Shown here piece by piece: positions 43,640-52,816 of a stretch of DNA of 64,000 bases (position 1 is its first letter; each line of letters opens with the position of its first letter). Source of the stretch: Nocardiopsis sp. TSRI0078 (GTDB taxonomy: Bacteria > Actinomycetota > Actinomycetes > Streptosporangiales > Streptosporangiaceae); NCBI RefSeq assembly GCF_001905145.1, contig NZ_LWLB01000005.1, positions 1 through 64,000 on the forward strand. The letters run 5' to 3'. Under the pieces are notes generated by a model. That model was not told where the DNA came from and searched no databases. It was given only the letters and a program-made list of their open reading frames with translations. The translations under genes and the position numbers were made by a program.

Positions 43640-46042
43640 TCAGTGCGCGGCGGACACGCCCGCGTCCTCGAAGGTGGCGACGTCGCGCAGGACGCGCGCC
43701 GAGCCCTGGAGCAGCGGCAGTGCCAGCAGTGCGCCGGAGCCCTCGCCCAGGCGCATCTCCAGGTCGATCAGGGGCCGCAGGCCCAGGTGCTCCAGGACCA
43801 GGCTGTGGCCGGGTTCGCTGGAGCGGTGTCCCGCGAAGCAGGCGCCGACCGCCTCCGGGGACATCGCGGCGGCGGCCAGGGCGGCCGAGCCCGAGATGAC
43901 CCCGTCGAGCAGGACCGGGACGCGCAGGGCCGCACCGCCGAGCACGAAACCGGCCAGGGCCGCGTGCTCCAGACCGCCCAGCGCCGCGAGGGTGCCGACG
44001 GGGTCGTCCGGGTCGACCGGGTTCGCGGCCAGGGCGCGCCGCACCACGTCGATCTTGTGCGCGTACATGGCGTCGTCCACGCCGGTGCCGCGGCCGGTGG
44101 CCTGCGCCGGGTCCGCACCGGTGAAGGCGCACACCAGGGCGGCGGCCGGGGTGGTGTTGGCGATGCCCATGTCGCCGGTGACCAGGCAGCGGTTGCCCGC
44201 CGAGACCAGGTCGCGGGCGACCTCGATACCGCCCTCCAGCGCCTGGAGGGCCTGCTCGCGGGTGAGCGCGGGGCCCTGGGTGAAGTCGGCGGTGCCCCGC
44301 GCGACCTTGCGGGACAGCAGGCCCACGGCGTCGGGCAGGTCGCCGGCCACGCCGACGTCCACCACGGTGACCTCGGCGCCGACCTGGGAGGCGAAGGCGT
44401 TGACGACCGCGCCGCCCTCCAGGAAGTTGTGCACCATCTGGGCGGTGACCTCCTGGGGCCAGGCGGTCACCCCCTGGGCGTGTACGCCGTGGTCGCCCGC
44501 GAACACGGCGACGGCGGCCGGCTCGGGTACGGGCGGGGGGCACTCCCCGGCGAGCCCGGCGAGCTGGACCGAGACCTCCTCCAGGGCACCGAGGGAGCCG
44601 GGCGGCTTGGTCATCCGGTCCTGCCGGTCCCTGGCCTCCTCCACCGCGCGGGTGTTCAGCGCTCCGATGGCGGTGATGGTCTCCTCCAGCAGGCTCGTGG
44701 GCTCCTGGCCGGGCAGACCGCGGCGACCGTAGCGGTCGTGGTGCACCGCCCAGGACAGGGGGCGTTCCCGGGCCCAGCCGGAGAGGCCGGGTTCGGGTTC
44801 GGTGGGGAACTCCTCCACATAGCCGACGCACAGGTAGGCGACCACGTCCAGGTGGGAGGGGAGTTCGAGGGCGCGGGCCACGTCGCGCTCGTCGACGAAG
44901 GTGACCCAGCCGACCCCCAGGCCCTCGGCGCGTGCGGCGATCCAGAGGTTCTCCGCGGCGAGCGCCGCGGAGTGGGAGGCGGTCACGGGCTTGGCGTGGC
45001 GGCCCAGGGTGTGCCGTCCGCCGCGGGTGGGGTCGACGGTGACGGCGATGTTCAGGGGCGCGTCGAGGATCGCCTCGACCTTGAGCCCGGAGAGGGCGCG
45101 GGCGCGCGTGCTGGGCGGGGCGTGCGCGTAGTCGTCGCGCTCGGCCTCCGCGAGTGCGCTGACGCGGCCGCGCAGCCCCGGGTCGTCGATGACAAGGAAG
45201 TCCCAGGGCTGGGAGTGGCCGATGCTGGGCGCCTGGTGGGCGGCCTCCAGGACGCGGGTGAGCACGTCGTGGGGGACGGGGTCGGGGCGAAATCCCACGC
45301 GGACGTCGCGGCGTTCGCGGATGGCCCTGTAGACGGCGGCGCGCTCGGTGTCGTCGTAGGCGTGGTCGGGCCGGCCGGCGTCGGCGCCCGCGGAAGCCTC
45401 CCGGGACCCGGGGACGGGATGGACCGGCGGCCCGGTGCGCTGCGGCTCGGGCGGGGGCTTGGCTGCTTCGTGTGCGTGCATCTTCTGTTCTGCGTCGGCG
45501 GTCGCGGGGGGCTGCTCCCCGTGCCCGGCCCCCTGGCCGGGCACGTGTGCGGGAGAGGCCTGGCGGGCGGCCTCGGCACCAAGGCCGAAGGCGCGCTCCC
45601 CGCCTCTGAAGGGGATGACGTTGGGGCGGTGGGGCGGCGCTTGCGCCGCGGTCGTGCTCGGGGGCGCCGCCTCGGGCGCGGGCTCCGGCTCCGGCTCGGA
45701 CTCGGGCTCGGCCGTGCCCTCGGGCTCGGCCCGGGGGGCCGGGGGGAGGTCCAGGGGGAAGGCGCCGTAGGGGGAGGAGGGCTCGGAGGGGGCGGGGCGC
45801 GGGGGCTCCTGGGGCACGGGCCCGGCCGGCCCCGGCGAGGCGGGGCGCTGCCGGAACGGGTTGGTCGGCGCGCCGTTCCCGTGCGCCTGGGCCTGGGTCC
45901 CGCGCCCGCTCTCGGGAAGCCCGTCCAGCAGGCCGCCGAGGCGGGGGCCCATCCCCGGAGCGGATCTGCCGCCGTGCCGGCGGGGCGGTTCGTGGCCGCC
46001 CTCGTCGCCGCGCCGGGCGTCCTCGCGGTCATCCTTGGTCAT
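43640..46042 (-). CDS. cobT: BluB-CobT fusion (DMB synthase and nicotinate-nucleotide:DMB phosphoribosyltransferase)
   Basis: 800 residues in three parts. Residues 1-228 are Pro/Glu/Ala-rich and look disordered. Residues about 230-440 are a BluB-type flavin nitroreductase (AVYRAIRERRDVRVGF, APSIGHSQPWDFLVI, EGLGVGWVTFVDE) that turns FMNH2 into 5,6-dimethylbenzimidazole. Residues about 450-795 are CobT (RMTKPPGSLGALEEV, FAGDHGVHAQGV, GDMGIANTT, GHRSSEPGH and catalytic Glu in RLGEGSGALLAL), which activates DMB as alpha-ribazole phosphate. One chain thus makes and activates the lower ligand of B12. GGGGGAG precedes the ATG at 46042. Confidence 0.93.
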   Translation of the reverse strand: MTKDDREDARRGDEGGHEPPRRHGGRSAPGMGPRLGGLLDGLPESGRGTQAQAHGNGAPTNPFRQRPASPGPAGPVPQEPPRPAPSEPSSPYGAFPLDLPPAPRAEPEGTAEPESEPEPEPAPEAAPPSTTAAQAPPHRPNVIPFRGGERAFGLGAEAARQASPAHVPGQGAGHGEQPPATADAEQKMHAHEAAKPPPEPQRTGPPVHPVPGSREASAGADAGRPDHAYDDTERAAVYRAIRERRDVRVGFRPDPVPHDVLTRVLEAAHQAPSIGHSQPWDFLVIDDPGLRGRVSALAEAERDDYAHAPPSTRARALSGLKVEAILDAPLNIAVTVDPTRGGRHTLGRHAKPVTASHSAALAAENLWIAARAEGLGVGWVTFVDERDVARALELPSHLDVVAYLCVGYVEEFPTEPEPGLSGWARERPLSWAVHHDRYGRRGLPGQEPTSLLEETITAIGALNTRAVEEARDRQDRMTKPPGSLGALEEVSVQLAGLAGECPPPVPEPAAVAVFAGDHGVHAQGVTAWPQEVTAQMVHNFLEGGAVVNAFASQVGAEVTVVDVGVAGDLPDAVGLLSRKVARGTADFTQGPALTREQALQALEGGIEVARDLVSAGNRCLVTGDMGIANTTPAAALVCAFTGADPAQATGRGTGVDDAMYAHKIDVVRRALAANPVDPDDPVGTLAALGGLEHAALAGFVLGGAALRVPVLLDGVISGSAALAAAAMSPEAVGACFAGHRSSEPGHSLVLEHLGLRPLIDLEMRLGEGSGALLALPLLQGSARVLRDVATFEDAGVSAAH

Positions 46043-46613
46043 GGTCGCTCCCCCGAGAGAGGTGTTTCGACGGCCCGTCTTCCGCTCGATCCGATGCTGA
46101 CCGACAAGCGTAGCCAGCGGCTTTCTCGTGCTTCGCACGGGTCCCCCGAGATCCCGGGCCGCCGGTCCCGGCTCGATACCGGGACCCTCAAGTCATCACC
46201 AACTGTGCCAGAGTCCGCGTGGACACGCTGGGTTTACGGAAGACTCCGATCTCTCCACCCCAGGTCAGAGCATGTGCGATAACCATTCGGGATGGGCGGG
46301 TGCCACAAGCCGCCGAGGCGGGGCTCGGCCCGCCCGCGGGGGATCGGGACGGGCGGGGGCGCCGCCGTCGGCCCCGGCGCCCCCGTGGCGGCGCGGACCG
46401 TGTCCGCGGCCATGTGGTCCTCCCGCCTACCGTTCCTCCCGCCCGGCGAAACCACCGCACACCACGGCACCACCGGTTTCTCGCTGCCACAGGGATCGTC
46501 ACCTGTCACAGTTACGGCCGTGCCGTTGGTGACGTGGGACACAGAGTCGTGCGAGGGTATCGGGGTTCCCGTTCCCGGGAGCCCAGTCGGACGAGCCGAA
46601 CGGACGGACACAC
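46043..46613. other. Divergent intergenic region, cobT and secreted amidase
   Basis: 571 bases. A hairpin (GGTCCCGG 46164-46171 with CCGGGACC 46179-46186) lies about 120 bases before cobT. I searched for the cobalamin riboswitch B12-box and did not find it. No gene is recognised. Confidence 0.4.
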
Positions 46614-47714
46614 ATGCGAAGGCGTACCCTCCTGGCCGGCGCCACCGCCGCCGCGGGACTGACCGCGCTGGGCACCGCCCCCACCACGGCGCACCCCGCC
46701 CTCGCCGGGGACTCCGGCGACCGGGTCGTGCCCCGGGTGCTGGCGAGCCCCTCCGGACCGGGCGGGCTCGTCCGCCCCGGCATGCGCTTCGACATGGTGG
46801 CCGTCACCGGGGACCCCGGGGAGGCCGACGCGGCGGTCCGCTTCGAGACCGCCGACGGCCTGGGCGGATGGCACCCGGTGCACCTCCACTCCGGGGGACG
46901 TGACGACCGGGACCCGGCCGCGGGCGCGCTGGTGCGCGTGCCGGAGGGCGCCACCGGCTACGAGGTGAGTTCGAGGGGAGAGGCCGCCGCCGTGAACCTG
47001 CGCGACGGAGAGGGGCTGCGTCTGGGCGGCCCCGAACAGGCGTGGCTGCCGCCGAGGTCCGCCGACGTGGCGCGCGGGTCGGCCGCGCTCCCGTTCCGCA
47101 CCCGCGCGGGCTGGGGCGCCGACGAGTCCTGGCGCTTCGGCGACGGGGGCGAGGACCTGTGGGAGGCGGAGTTCCACCCGGTGCAGGCGCTGACCGTGCA
47201 CCACACCGCGATGCCGACCGGGAACGACCACGCGGCGGACGTGCGGGCCGTGTACTACCTGCACGCGGTGCAGCAGGCCTGGGGCGACATCGGCTACCAC
47301 CTGCTCATCGACCCCGACGGGGTGGTCTACGAGGGCCGCCACTCGGGCGGGGACCGCGTTCCGGTCTTCTCGGGGGTACCGGTCCCCGGTCGGGCCCGCT
47401 CGGTGACCGCCGGGCACGTCTACGGGGTCAACCACGGCAACGTGGGGGTGTGCCTGCTCGGGGACTTCACCGACGAGCTCCCCACCCGGGCGGCGCAGGA
47501 CTCGCTGGTCGCCGTGCTGCGCGTGCTGTGCGCGGTGACGGGTGTGGACCCGGCCGCACGCATCGACTACGTACACCCGGGCACGGGAGCGGTCACCCCG
47601 GGCGACGCCCTCTCGCGGCACCGCGACTGGCTGGCGACCGAGTGCCCGGGCAACGCGTTCGCGGAGGTGTTCGACTCCGCCGTCCGACGGCGAGTCGTCT
47701 CCGGCCTGGCCTGA
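46614..47714 (+). CDS. Secreted peptidoglycan recognition/N-acetylmuramoyl-L-alanine amidase
   Basis: 366 residues. The N-terminus MRRRTLLAGATAAAGLTALG is a signal peptide with a twin-arginine character. A beta-rich domain of about 120 residues is followed by a PGRP/amidase_2 domain (from about 165): RAGWGADESWR, LTVHHTAMP (zinc His), GDIGYHLLIDPDGVVYEGR and LSRHRDWLATECPGN (second zinc His and Cys). It should cleave the MurNAc-L-Ala bond outside the membrane. Monocistronic and divergent from cobT. Confidence 0.93.
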   Translation: MRRRTLLAGATAAAGLTALGTAPTTAHPALAGDSGDRVVPRVLASPSGPGGLVRPGMRFDMVAVTGDPGEADAAVRFETADGLGGWHPVHLHSGGRDDRDPAAGALVRVPEGATGYEVSSRGEAAAVNLRDGEGLRLGGPEQAWLPPRSADVARGSAALPFRTRAGWGADESWRFGDGGEDLWEAEFHPVQALTVHHTAMPTGNDHAADVRAVYYLHAVQQAWGDIGYHLLIDPDGVVYEGRHSGGDRVPVFSGVPVPGRARSVTAGHVYGVNHGNVGVCLLGDFTDELPTRAAQDSLVAVLRVLCAVTGVDPAARIDYVHPGTGAVTPGDALSRHRDWLATECPGNAFAEVFDSAVRRRVVSGLA

Positions 47715-47910
47715 GGCACCGCGGGGTGAGACCGGGGACACTCCTGGCGGGTGCGCCCGGGGGCCGCGACACCGCGGTCCCCCGTGCGGGCCCGCCGAAG
47801 GCGGCGCCGCGCCCCCGGCTCCCGCTGCTCGGAGGGGGGAGGGCAGGTGTCGGACCGTCGGAACCGCGCATATCGTGAGCGCACCCCGAACCGATGGGAG
47901 AGACGCCGGC

Positions 47911-48486
47911 GTGACCACCACCCAGGGCAGACCGATCCTGCCGTCCGTGATCCTGGAGACAGAGCACCTGCGGCTGCGCGCGTTCGTCGAGGACGACATC
48001 GACGACGTGTACGCCTCCTGCACCGACCCCGAACTCCAGCGGCGGGTCCCCCTCCCCGGCCCCGGTGTGCCCTACACCCGTGAGGACGCCGAGGCGTGGT
48101 GCCGCGAGCTGGCTCCCGGCATGCGCATCGGCGGCGAGGGGCAGCAGTGGGCCATGGTGGAGCAGGGGACCGGACGGCTGGTGGGCGCGGTGGGCCTGTT
48201 GCGCACGCTGTGGGCCGCGATGACCACCGAGGTCGGGTACTGGGTCTCGCCCTGGGGGCGCGGCCACGGGTACGCGACCGAGGCGGCCGTGGCCGTCTCG
48301 CGCTGGGCGCTCGGCCAGGGCTTCCAGCGGGTGGAGATCAAGGCGGCCACCGACAACGCCGGCTCGCGCCGGGTGGCGGAGCGGTCCGGGTTCAGCTTCG
48401 AGGGTGTCGAGCGCAGCGCGATGCCGCTGCACGAGGGCCGCGCCGACCTGGCCGTGTACAGCCTCCTGCCCGCCGACCTGCTCTGA
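47911..48486 (+). CDS. GNAT-family N-acetyltransferase (RimJ/RimL-like)
   Basis: 191 residues. The acetyl-CoA loop reads GYWVSPWGRGHGYATEAAVAVSRWAL, followed by RVEIKAATDNAGSRRVAERSGFSFEG, the RimJ/L signature where Asn and the next helix complete the cofactor site. It acetylates a protein N-terminus or small amine; substrate unknown. GTG at 47911 with GGGAGAG upstream. A terminator follows at 48554-48579. Confidence 0.9.
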   Translation: MTTTQGRPILPSVILETEHLRLRAFVEDDIDDVYASCTDPELQRRVPLPGPGVPYTREDAEAWCRELAPGMRIGGEGQQWAMVEQGTGRLVGAVGLLRTLWAAMTTEVGYWVSPWGRGHGYATEAAVAVSRWALGQGFQRVEIKAATDNAGSRRVAERSGFSFEGVERSAMPLHEGRADLAVYSLLPADLL

Positions 48487-48553
48487 TCCCGCGGCGGTGT
48501 GACCGGCGGGTCCCCGGTTCCCACCCCGCAGCGGCACCCGGGACGTGTTCGAC

Positions 48554-48579
48554 GGACACTCCTCTGGGGAGTGTCCTTT
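48554..48579 (+). terminator. Terminator after the GNAT gene
   Basis: GGACACTCC (48554-48562) pairs with GGAGTGTCC (48568-48576) around a 5-base loop and is followed by TTT, 68 bases past the stop codon. Confidence 0.7.
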
Positions 48580-48779
48580 GGGAGGCTCCCGGGTCAGCGG
48601 GCGGCCGCCCGCCCCTACCGTGCGCCGCCTCGCGGGCTCGGCGGGACCGCACAGCGGGGGTCCGGCCCTCTCGCACAGGACGGGGTGCGCGGTCCAACCC
48701 GGTCGTGCCTGCCGGGCTCAGGGGCACGAGCGAGAGGCGGCCGGGTGGACGCGAGCCCGGAATGATGCGAAAACACGTC

Positions 48780-49067
48780 CTACCCCCACACCCGGGCGAG
48801 CAGCCACCTGCCGGTCGAGGTGTCGTGGCGCAGTTCGTACACCCCCTGCGCCCGCGCCGTGCCGGCCTCCACCCGCCAGTGCCTGCGCTCGGGCACCTGG
48901 GACTCGTGAGCGGGGCTCCAGTCCATGCGCAGGGTGACCCAGTGTTCGAGGATCCTGCGCACCCCGTAGACCCTGCCGTCCCACGTGAACCGGGCCGGGC
49001 GCCCGTCATCCTCGACAACGGTGACCTCCGCCCCGTAGTAACGTCCCACGACACTTCCCCTCAGCAT
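48780..49067 (-). CDS. DUF6504 family protein, LexA-controlled
   Basis: 95 residues: MLRGSVVGRYYGAEVTVVEDD, FTWDGRVYGVRRILEHWV, RRHWRVEA and the ending HDTSTGRWLLARVWG match the DUF6504 family, which in actinobacteria often accompanies the DNA-damage polymerase genes (dnaE2/imuB, dinB). Two tandem ATGs exist; GGAGG suits the second (49067) better, the first being 49070. Two overlapping LexA boxes lie about 60 bases upstream over the promoter, so it should be induced in the SOS response. Function unknown. Confidence 0.8.
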   Translation of the reverse strand: MLRGSVVGRYYGAEVTVVEDDGRPARFTWDGRVYGVRRILEHWVTLRMDWSPAHESQVPERRHWRVEAGTARAQGVYELRHDTSTGRWLLARVWG

Positions 49068-49070
49068 CAT

Positions 49071-49504
49071 CCGCCTCCTGACAGTCTCGGCACACGCCAC
49101 CGGGGCACCCACCCGTGGGGAAGACGCGAACAGGTGTTCGAACGTGTGTTCTGATCCTAGCGAAACCGATGCCCCCGTGGAACTGTTTCGGGTCAAGCCG
49201 CATCCCCTCATGTGACCGGGACCGCCGCCCCGCGCCCCCGCGCGTCCGGCGCGGGCGGACGCACCAGGCGGTTCGCCCCCGGTTCCGGCTGCCGGCCCAC
49301 CGGCGTACTGTTCGAGGAACCCCGCCTCCCCGAGATCCGCCCGAACCGACCCCGGCGCATCTTCGCGCCACCCGAGAACCCCCGTCCCACGGGCCGCGGA
49401 CCCCGTGAACCCGCAGGGACCAGCCGATCCGCAACAGGCGGGCGTACCGGCATCGGTACGCTGTCAGACGCCGATTCCACGATTCCTACGAGGGACCCCC
49501 AACT
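49071..49504. other. Intergenic region, DUF6504 promoter and kinase leader
   Basis: 434 bases between divergent genes. The first third holds the LexA boxes and a TAGGAT -10 like element on the minus strand (49160-49155). The remainder upstream of the kinase has no recognisable gene. Confidence 0.5.
49127..49152. promoter_or_regulatory. Two overlapping LexA (SOS) boxes
   Basis: CGAAC-AGGT-GTTCG (49127-49140) is a perfect actinobacterial SOS box; CGAAC-GTGT-GTTCT (49139-49152) is a second, one base off, sharing CG with the first. They overlap the likely transcription start of the DUF6504 gene, a position fit for repression. Confidence 0.75.
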
Positions 49505-51706
49505 GTGACGTCGAACGGGCACCAGAGCGGCAAACCCCTGCGCGCGGGGGATCCGCGCGAACTCGACGGTTACCGCATCGTGAGCCGTCTCGGGTGGGGC
49601 GGCATGGGGACCGTCTACCTCGCCAGGGACGCCTCCGACCGCCCCGTCGCCGTCAAGCTCATCCACCCGGACCTGGCCGACGACGAGTCCTTCCGGCTCC
49701 GCTTCGCCCGCGAGGTCGAGTCGGCCCGCCGGGTGGCACGCTTCTCCACCGCCGGGGTGATCGACGCACGCCTGGAGGGCGACCTCCTCTTCATCGTCTC
49801 GGAGTACGTGCCGGGCCCGAACCTGGACGAGGCCGTGCGCGCGGACGGCGTGATGGCGGGCGGCACCCTGGAGGGCCTGGCCATGGGCGTGGCCGCTGCG
49901 CTCACCGCGATCCACGGTTCCGGGGTGGTCCACCGCGACCTCAAGCCCGCGAACGTGCTGCTGTCACCGGTCGGCCCGAAGGTCATCGACTTCGGTATCG
50001 CCCGCGCCCTGGACGAGTCCGGGGGCGCAGTCACCCGCTCCAGCCAGCTCATGGGGACGCCCTCCTACATGGCGCCGGAGCTGATCCTGGGCCGGCAGGC
50101 CACCGCGGCCGCCGACATCTTCGCGTGGGGCTGCCTGGTGGCGTTCGCCGGTACCGGCTCGGCCCCCTTCGACGCCGCCACGGTGCCCGCCGTGCTGCAC
50201 AACATCTCCTCGGCGCCGCCCCGCCTGGACGGCCTGGACCCGAGCCTGTACGACCTGGTCGACTCGGCCCTGGACAAGAACCCGGAGAACCGCCCCACCT
50301 CCAAGCAGCTCCTGGCCCGGCTGACCGGGCAGGACGACCCGGAGGTGGCCGAGGTGAGCCGCACCATCAGCACCTCGTGGGCCCCGCCGAGCAGCACCCC
50401 GGTCCCCGGCCGCCCCCCGCAGGAGGCCGGGGAACAGGCCGGGGAGGCCGGCTCCCGGGCACCGAGCGGACCGCAGCAGGCCGGCACGCCGCCGCAGGAG
50501 AGCGGTCCCGGACGGAGTACGTCGACACCGCCCGGCGGCCACCCCGGCCAGGCCCGGTACACGCAGCACCCGCCCCACATGCGGCCCGACCAGGTCCGGC
50601 AGGCGGGGCAGCTGCCTCCCGCCGTCCAGCAGAACAGGCCAGAGCAGCAGCCCGACCTCCAGGGGTTCGCACCCTCCGGTCCCCAGCAGGGGACGTGGTA
50701 CGGCGGACACCCGCCCCAGCGGACTCCGGGGCACCACGGCCCCTCCGGCGGGCACCTGCCCCCGGTCCACCAGGTGCACGGCGGCCACGCGTCCCCGCCG
50801 CAGGGCCAGCCCGCCCTCGGCCTGTACTCCGGTCCGGGCGGTCCGGGCCGGCCCGGCGGCACGCCGCCCAGGCGCGGCCGCAGGAGGATGGCGGTGATCG
50901 GCGCGGGCGCGGGCGCGGTGGTCCTGGCGGCCGCCGTCGGCGCCGTGGTCCTGCTGGACGGCGGGCAGGCGATCCCGGAGAACACCGTCTCCCTCTACAC
51001 CCCCGACTTCAGCTCCGACCCCGGCTGGGTCAGCGCCACCTTCGAGCACGGGGAGTCCGACGGCTACTGGGCCGAGAAGCGCGGCATCCTGGTCCAGCTC
51101 GACCCCGGATCCCAGCCCAGCCGCGGCGAGGTCGTGGAGCAGGAGGAGGCGCTTCCCCCGAGCGTCCTGGTCAGCACCACCGCGTACGTGGTCGAGGGGC
51201 CCGCACAGGCCTGGTTCGGCGTGCGCTGCTGGGACAACGACGGCGAGGACGGCCGCAGCCAGTACGAGGCCCTGCTGCGCTACGACGGCCAGGGAGCGTC
51301 GATCCGCCGGATGAGCGAGACGGAGGGCGACGGGGTCCTCGGGGAGACCACCGACGTGCCCGGCTACACCCCCTACCCGCTCTTCGACGAGTCGGTGCGC
51401 GACGAGTACGGCTACGAGGGCGGCGCCGACCCGTACGGCTTCGACGCCGAGGCGGTCCCCACCAACACCGTCACGATGGCCTGCCGCTTCGACGAGGACG
51501 CGGACACCATGGAGCTTGCCATGTGGGTCAACGAGGAGCACGTCCTGACCACGGTGGACGAGGAGCCCCTCCCCGACGACGCCGAGGAGGCGCAGGACCG
51601 GCGCCGGATCGGCCTGGTGATCCGTCAGGGGTGGGGCGACGATCCGCTCGGGGTGTTCTTCACCGACCTCGAACTCCACGAGATCATCGAGGAGGACGGA
51701 AGGTAG
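49505..51706 (+). CDS. Transmembrane serine/threonine protein kinase (PknB-type)
   Basis: 733 residues. Kinase domain 20-285: glycine loop GWGGMG (30-35), Lys51, Glu70, HRDLKPAN (143-150), DFG (162-164), activation loop with TRSSQLMGTPSYMAPE and APE (190-192). A 170-residue Pro/Gln/Gly linker follows, then one membrane helix (about 462-484) and a 245-residue extracellular domain. That domain lacks PASTA repeats; it is acidic and beta-rich with only two Cys, and I do not recognise it. The protein should sense something at the cell surface and phosphorylate cytoplasmic targets. Confidence 0.93.
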   Translation: MTSNGHQSGKPLRAGDPRELDGYRIVSRLGWGGMGTVYLARDASDRPVAVKLIHPDLADDESFRLRFAREVESARRVARFSTAGVIDARLEGDLLFIVSEYVPGPNLDEAVRADGVMAGGTLEGLAMGVAAALTAIHGSGVVHRDLKPANVLLSPVGPKVIDFGIARALDESGGAVTRSSQLMGTPSYMAPELILGRQATAAADIFAWGCLVAFAGTGSAPFDAATVPAVLHNISSAPPRLDGLDPSLYDLVDSALDKNPENRPTSKQLLARLTGQDDPEVAEVSRTISTSWAPPSSTPVPGRPPQEAGEQAGEAGSRAPSGPQQAGTPPQESGPGRSTSTPPGGHPGQARYTQHPPHMRPDQVRQAGQLPPAVQQNRPEQQPDLQGFAPSGPQQGTWYGGHPPQRTPGHHGPSGGHLPPVHQVHGGHASPPQGQPALGLYSGPGGPGRPGGTPPRRGRRRMAVIGAGAGAVVLAAAVGAVVLLDGGQAIPENTVSLYTPDFSSDPGWVSATFEHGESDGYWAEKRGILVQLDPGSQPSRGEVVEQEEALPPSVLVSTTAYVVEGPAQAWFGVRCWDNDGEDGRSQYEALLRYDGQGASIRRMSETEGDGVLGETTDVPGYTPYPLFDESVRDEYGYEGGADPYGFDAEAVPTNTVTMACRFDEDADTMELAMWVNEEHVLTTVDEEPLPDDAEEAQDRRRIGLVIRQGWGDDPLGVFFTDLELHEIIEEDGR

Positions 51707-51786
51707 GGGGCCCGGCCACCCGTGGCGGACCCCGGAGCCGGACTGGCATGATGCCGGGAACGGAACCGGGAAGGAGCAGTGGGCCC

Positions 51787-52752
51787 ATGCGCGCCATCGT
51801 GATCGAGGAGACCGGAGGACCCGAGGTACTGCGGCTGGCCGAGGCGGCCGACCCCGTGCCCGGCCCCGGCGAGGTTCTGGTCGACGTGGAGGCCCGCGGG
51901 GTCAACTTCATCGACATCTACCAGCGCAGCGGCCTGTACGACGTCCCGCTCCCCTACGTCCCCGGCATGGAGGCCGCCGGCGTGGTCGCCGCCGTGGGCG
52001 ACGGCGTCACCGGCCTGTCCGTCGGGCAGCGGGTCGGCTGGGCGATGGCCCCCGGCGCCTACGCCGACCGGGCCGTGGTCGGGGCCTCCCTGGTCGTGCC
52101 CGTCCCGGACGCGGTCCCCGGTGAGCAGGCCGCCGCCCTGCTCCTGCAGGGCATGACCGCCCACTACCTCGTCCGCTCGGTGTACCCGGTCTCCGAGGGC
52201 GACACCGTGCTGGTGCACGCCGCGGCGGGCGGCACCGGGCTGCTGGTCACGCAGCTGGCCAAGGAGCGCGGAGCGCGCGTCATCGGCACCGTCTCCACCG
52301 AGGAGAAGGAGCGCATCGCGCGCGAGGCGGGCGCGGACGAGGTCGTCCGCTACACCGAGACCCCCGTCGCCGAGGCGGTGCGCGAACTCACCGGCGGCGA
52401 GGGCGTCGCCGCGGTCTACGACGGCGTGGGCAGGGACACCTTCGACGCCAGCCTGGCCTCGCTGCGCCCGCGCGGTGTGCTGGCCCTGTTCGGGCAGTCC
52501 TCCGGCGCCGTGGCCCCGGTGGACCCGCAGCGGCTCAACTCCGCCGGTTCCGTGTACCTGACCCGGCCCTCGCTGGCCTACTTCGTGGCCGACCGCGAGG
52601 AGCTGCTGGGGCGGGCACGCGACCTCTTCGCGCTGGTGGAGGCGGGCCGCCTGGACGTGCGGATCGGCGGCCGCTACCCGCTGGCCGAGGCCGGACGCGC
52701 ACAGAGCGACCTGGCCTCGCGCAGGACCACCGGAAAGCTGCTGCTGGTCTGA
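51787..52752 (+). CDS. NADPH:quinone oxidoreductase (zinc-independent MDR family)
   Basis: 321 residues. GroES-like N-terminal half (ARGVNFIDIYQRSGLY, YVPGMEAAGVV) and Rossmann domain with VLVHAAAGGTGLLVTQLAKERGARVIGTVST, the AxxGxxG NADPH fingerprint of quinone oxidoreductases. The zinc ligands of alcohol dehydrogenases are missing. It reduces quinones or enones in the cytoplasm. ATG at 51787 with AGGAG ten bases upstream. It follows the kinase by 80 bases on the same strand, possibly cotranscribed. Confidence 0.92.
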   Translation: MRAIVIEETGGPEVLRLAEAADPVPGPGEVLVDVEARGVNFIDIYQRSGLYDVPLPYVPGMEAAGVVAAVGDGVTGLSVGQRVGWAMAPGAYADRAVVGASLVVPVPDAVPGEQAAALLLQGMTAHYLVRSVYPVSEGDTVLVHAAAGGTGLLVTQLAKERGARVIGTVSTEEKERIAREAGADEVVRYTETPVAEAVRELTGGEGVAAVYDGVGRDTFDASLASLRPRGVLALFGQSSGAVAPVDPQRLNSAGSVYLTRPSLAYFVADREELLGRARDLFALVEAGRLDVRIGGRYPLAEAGRAQSDLASRRTTGKLLLV

Positions 52753-52775
52753 ACCTGCGCCGCCCGGACACGGCT

Positions 52776-52801
52776 CGGGGGAGGGCGCCCGCCCTCCCCC
52801 G
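52776..52801. terminator. Bidirectional terminator between quinone oxidoreductase and SPFH genes
   Basis: CGGGGGAGGGC (52776-52786) pairs perfectly with GCCCTCCCCCG (52791-52801) around a 4-base loop between convergent stop codons. Confidence 0.8.
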
Positions 52802-52816
52802 GTCCTTTCCGAGGAA

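Noticed and set aside
46043..46300. Cobalamin riboswitch before the BluB-CobT gene
   Set aside because: No B12-box or conserved core was found; only a simple 8-bp hairpin.
46234..46611. 125-codon minus-strand frame between cobT and the secreted amidase
   Set aside because: No ribosome site or family resemblance; low-complexity shadow composition.
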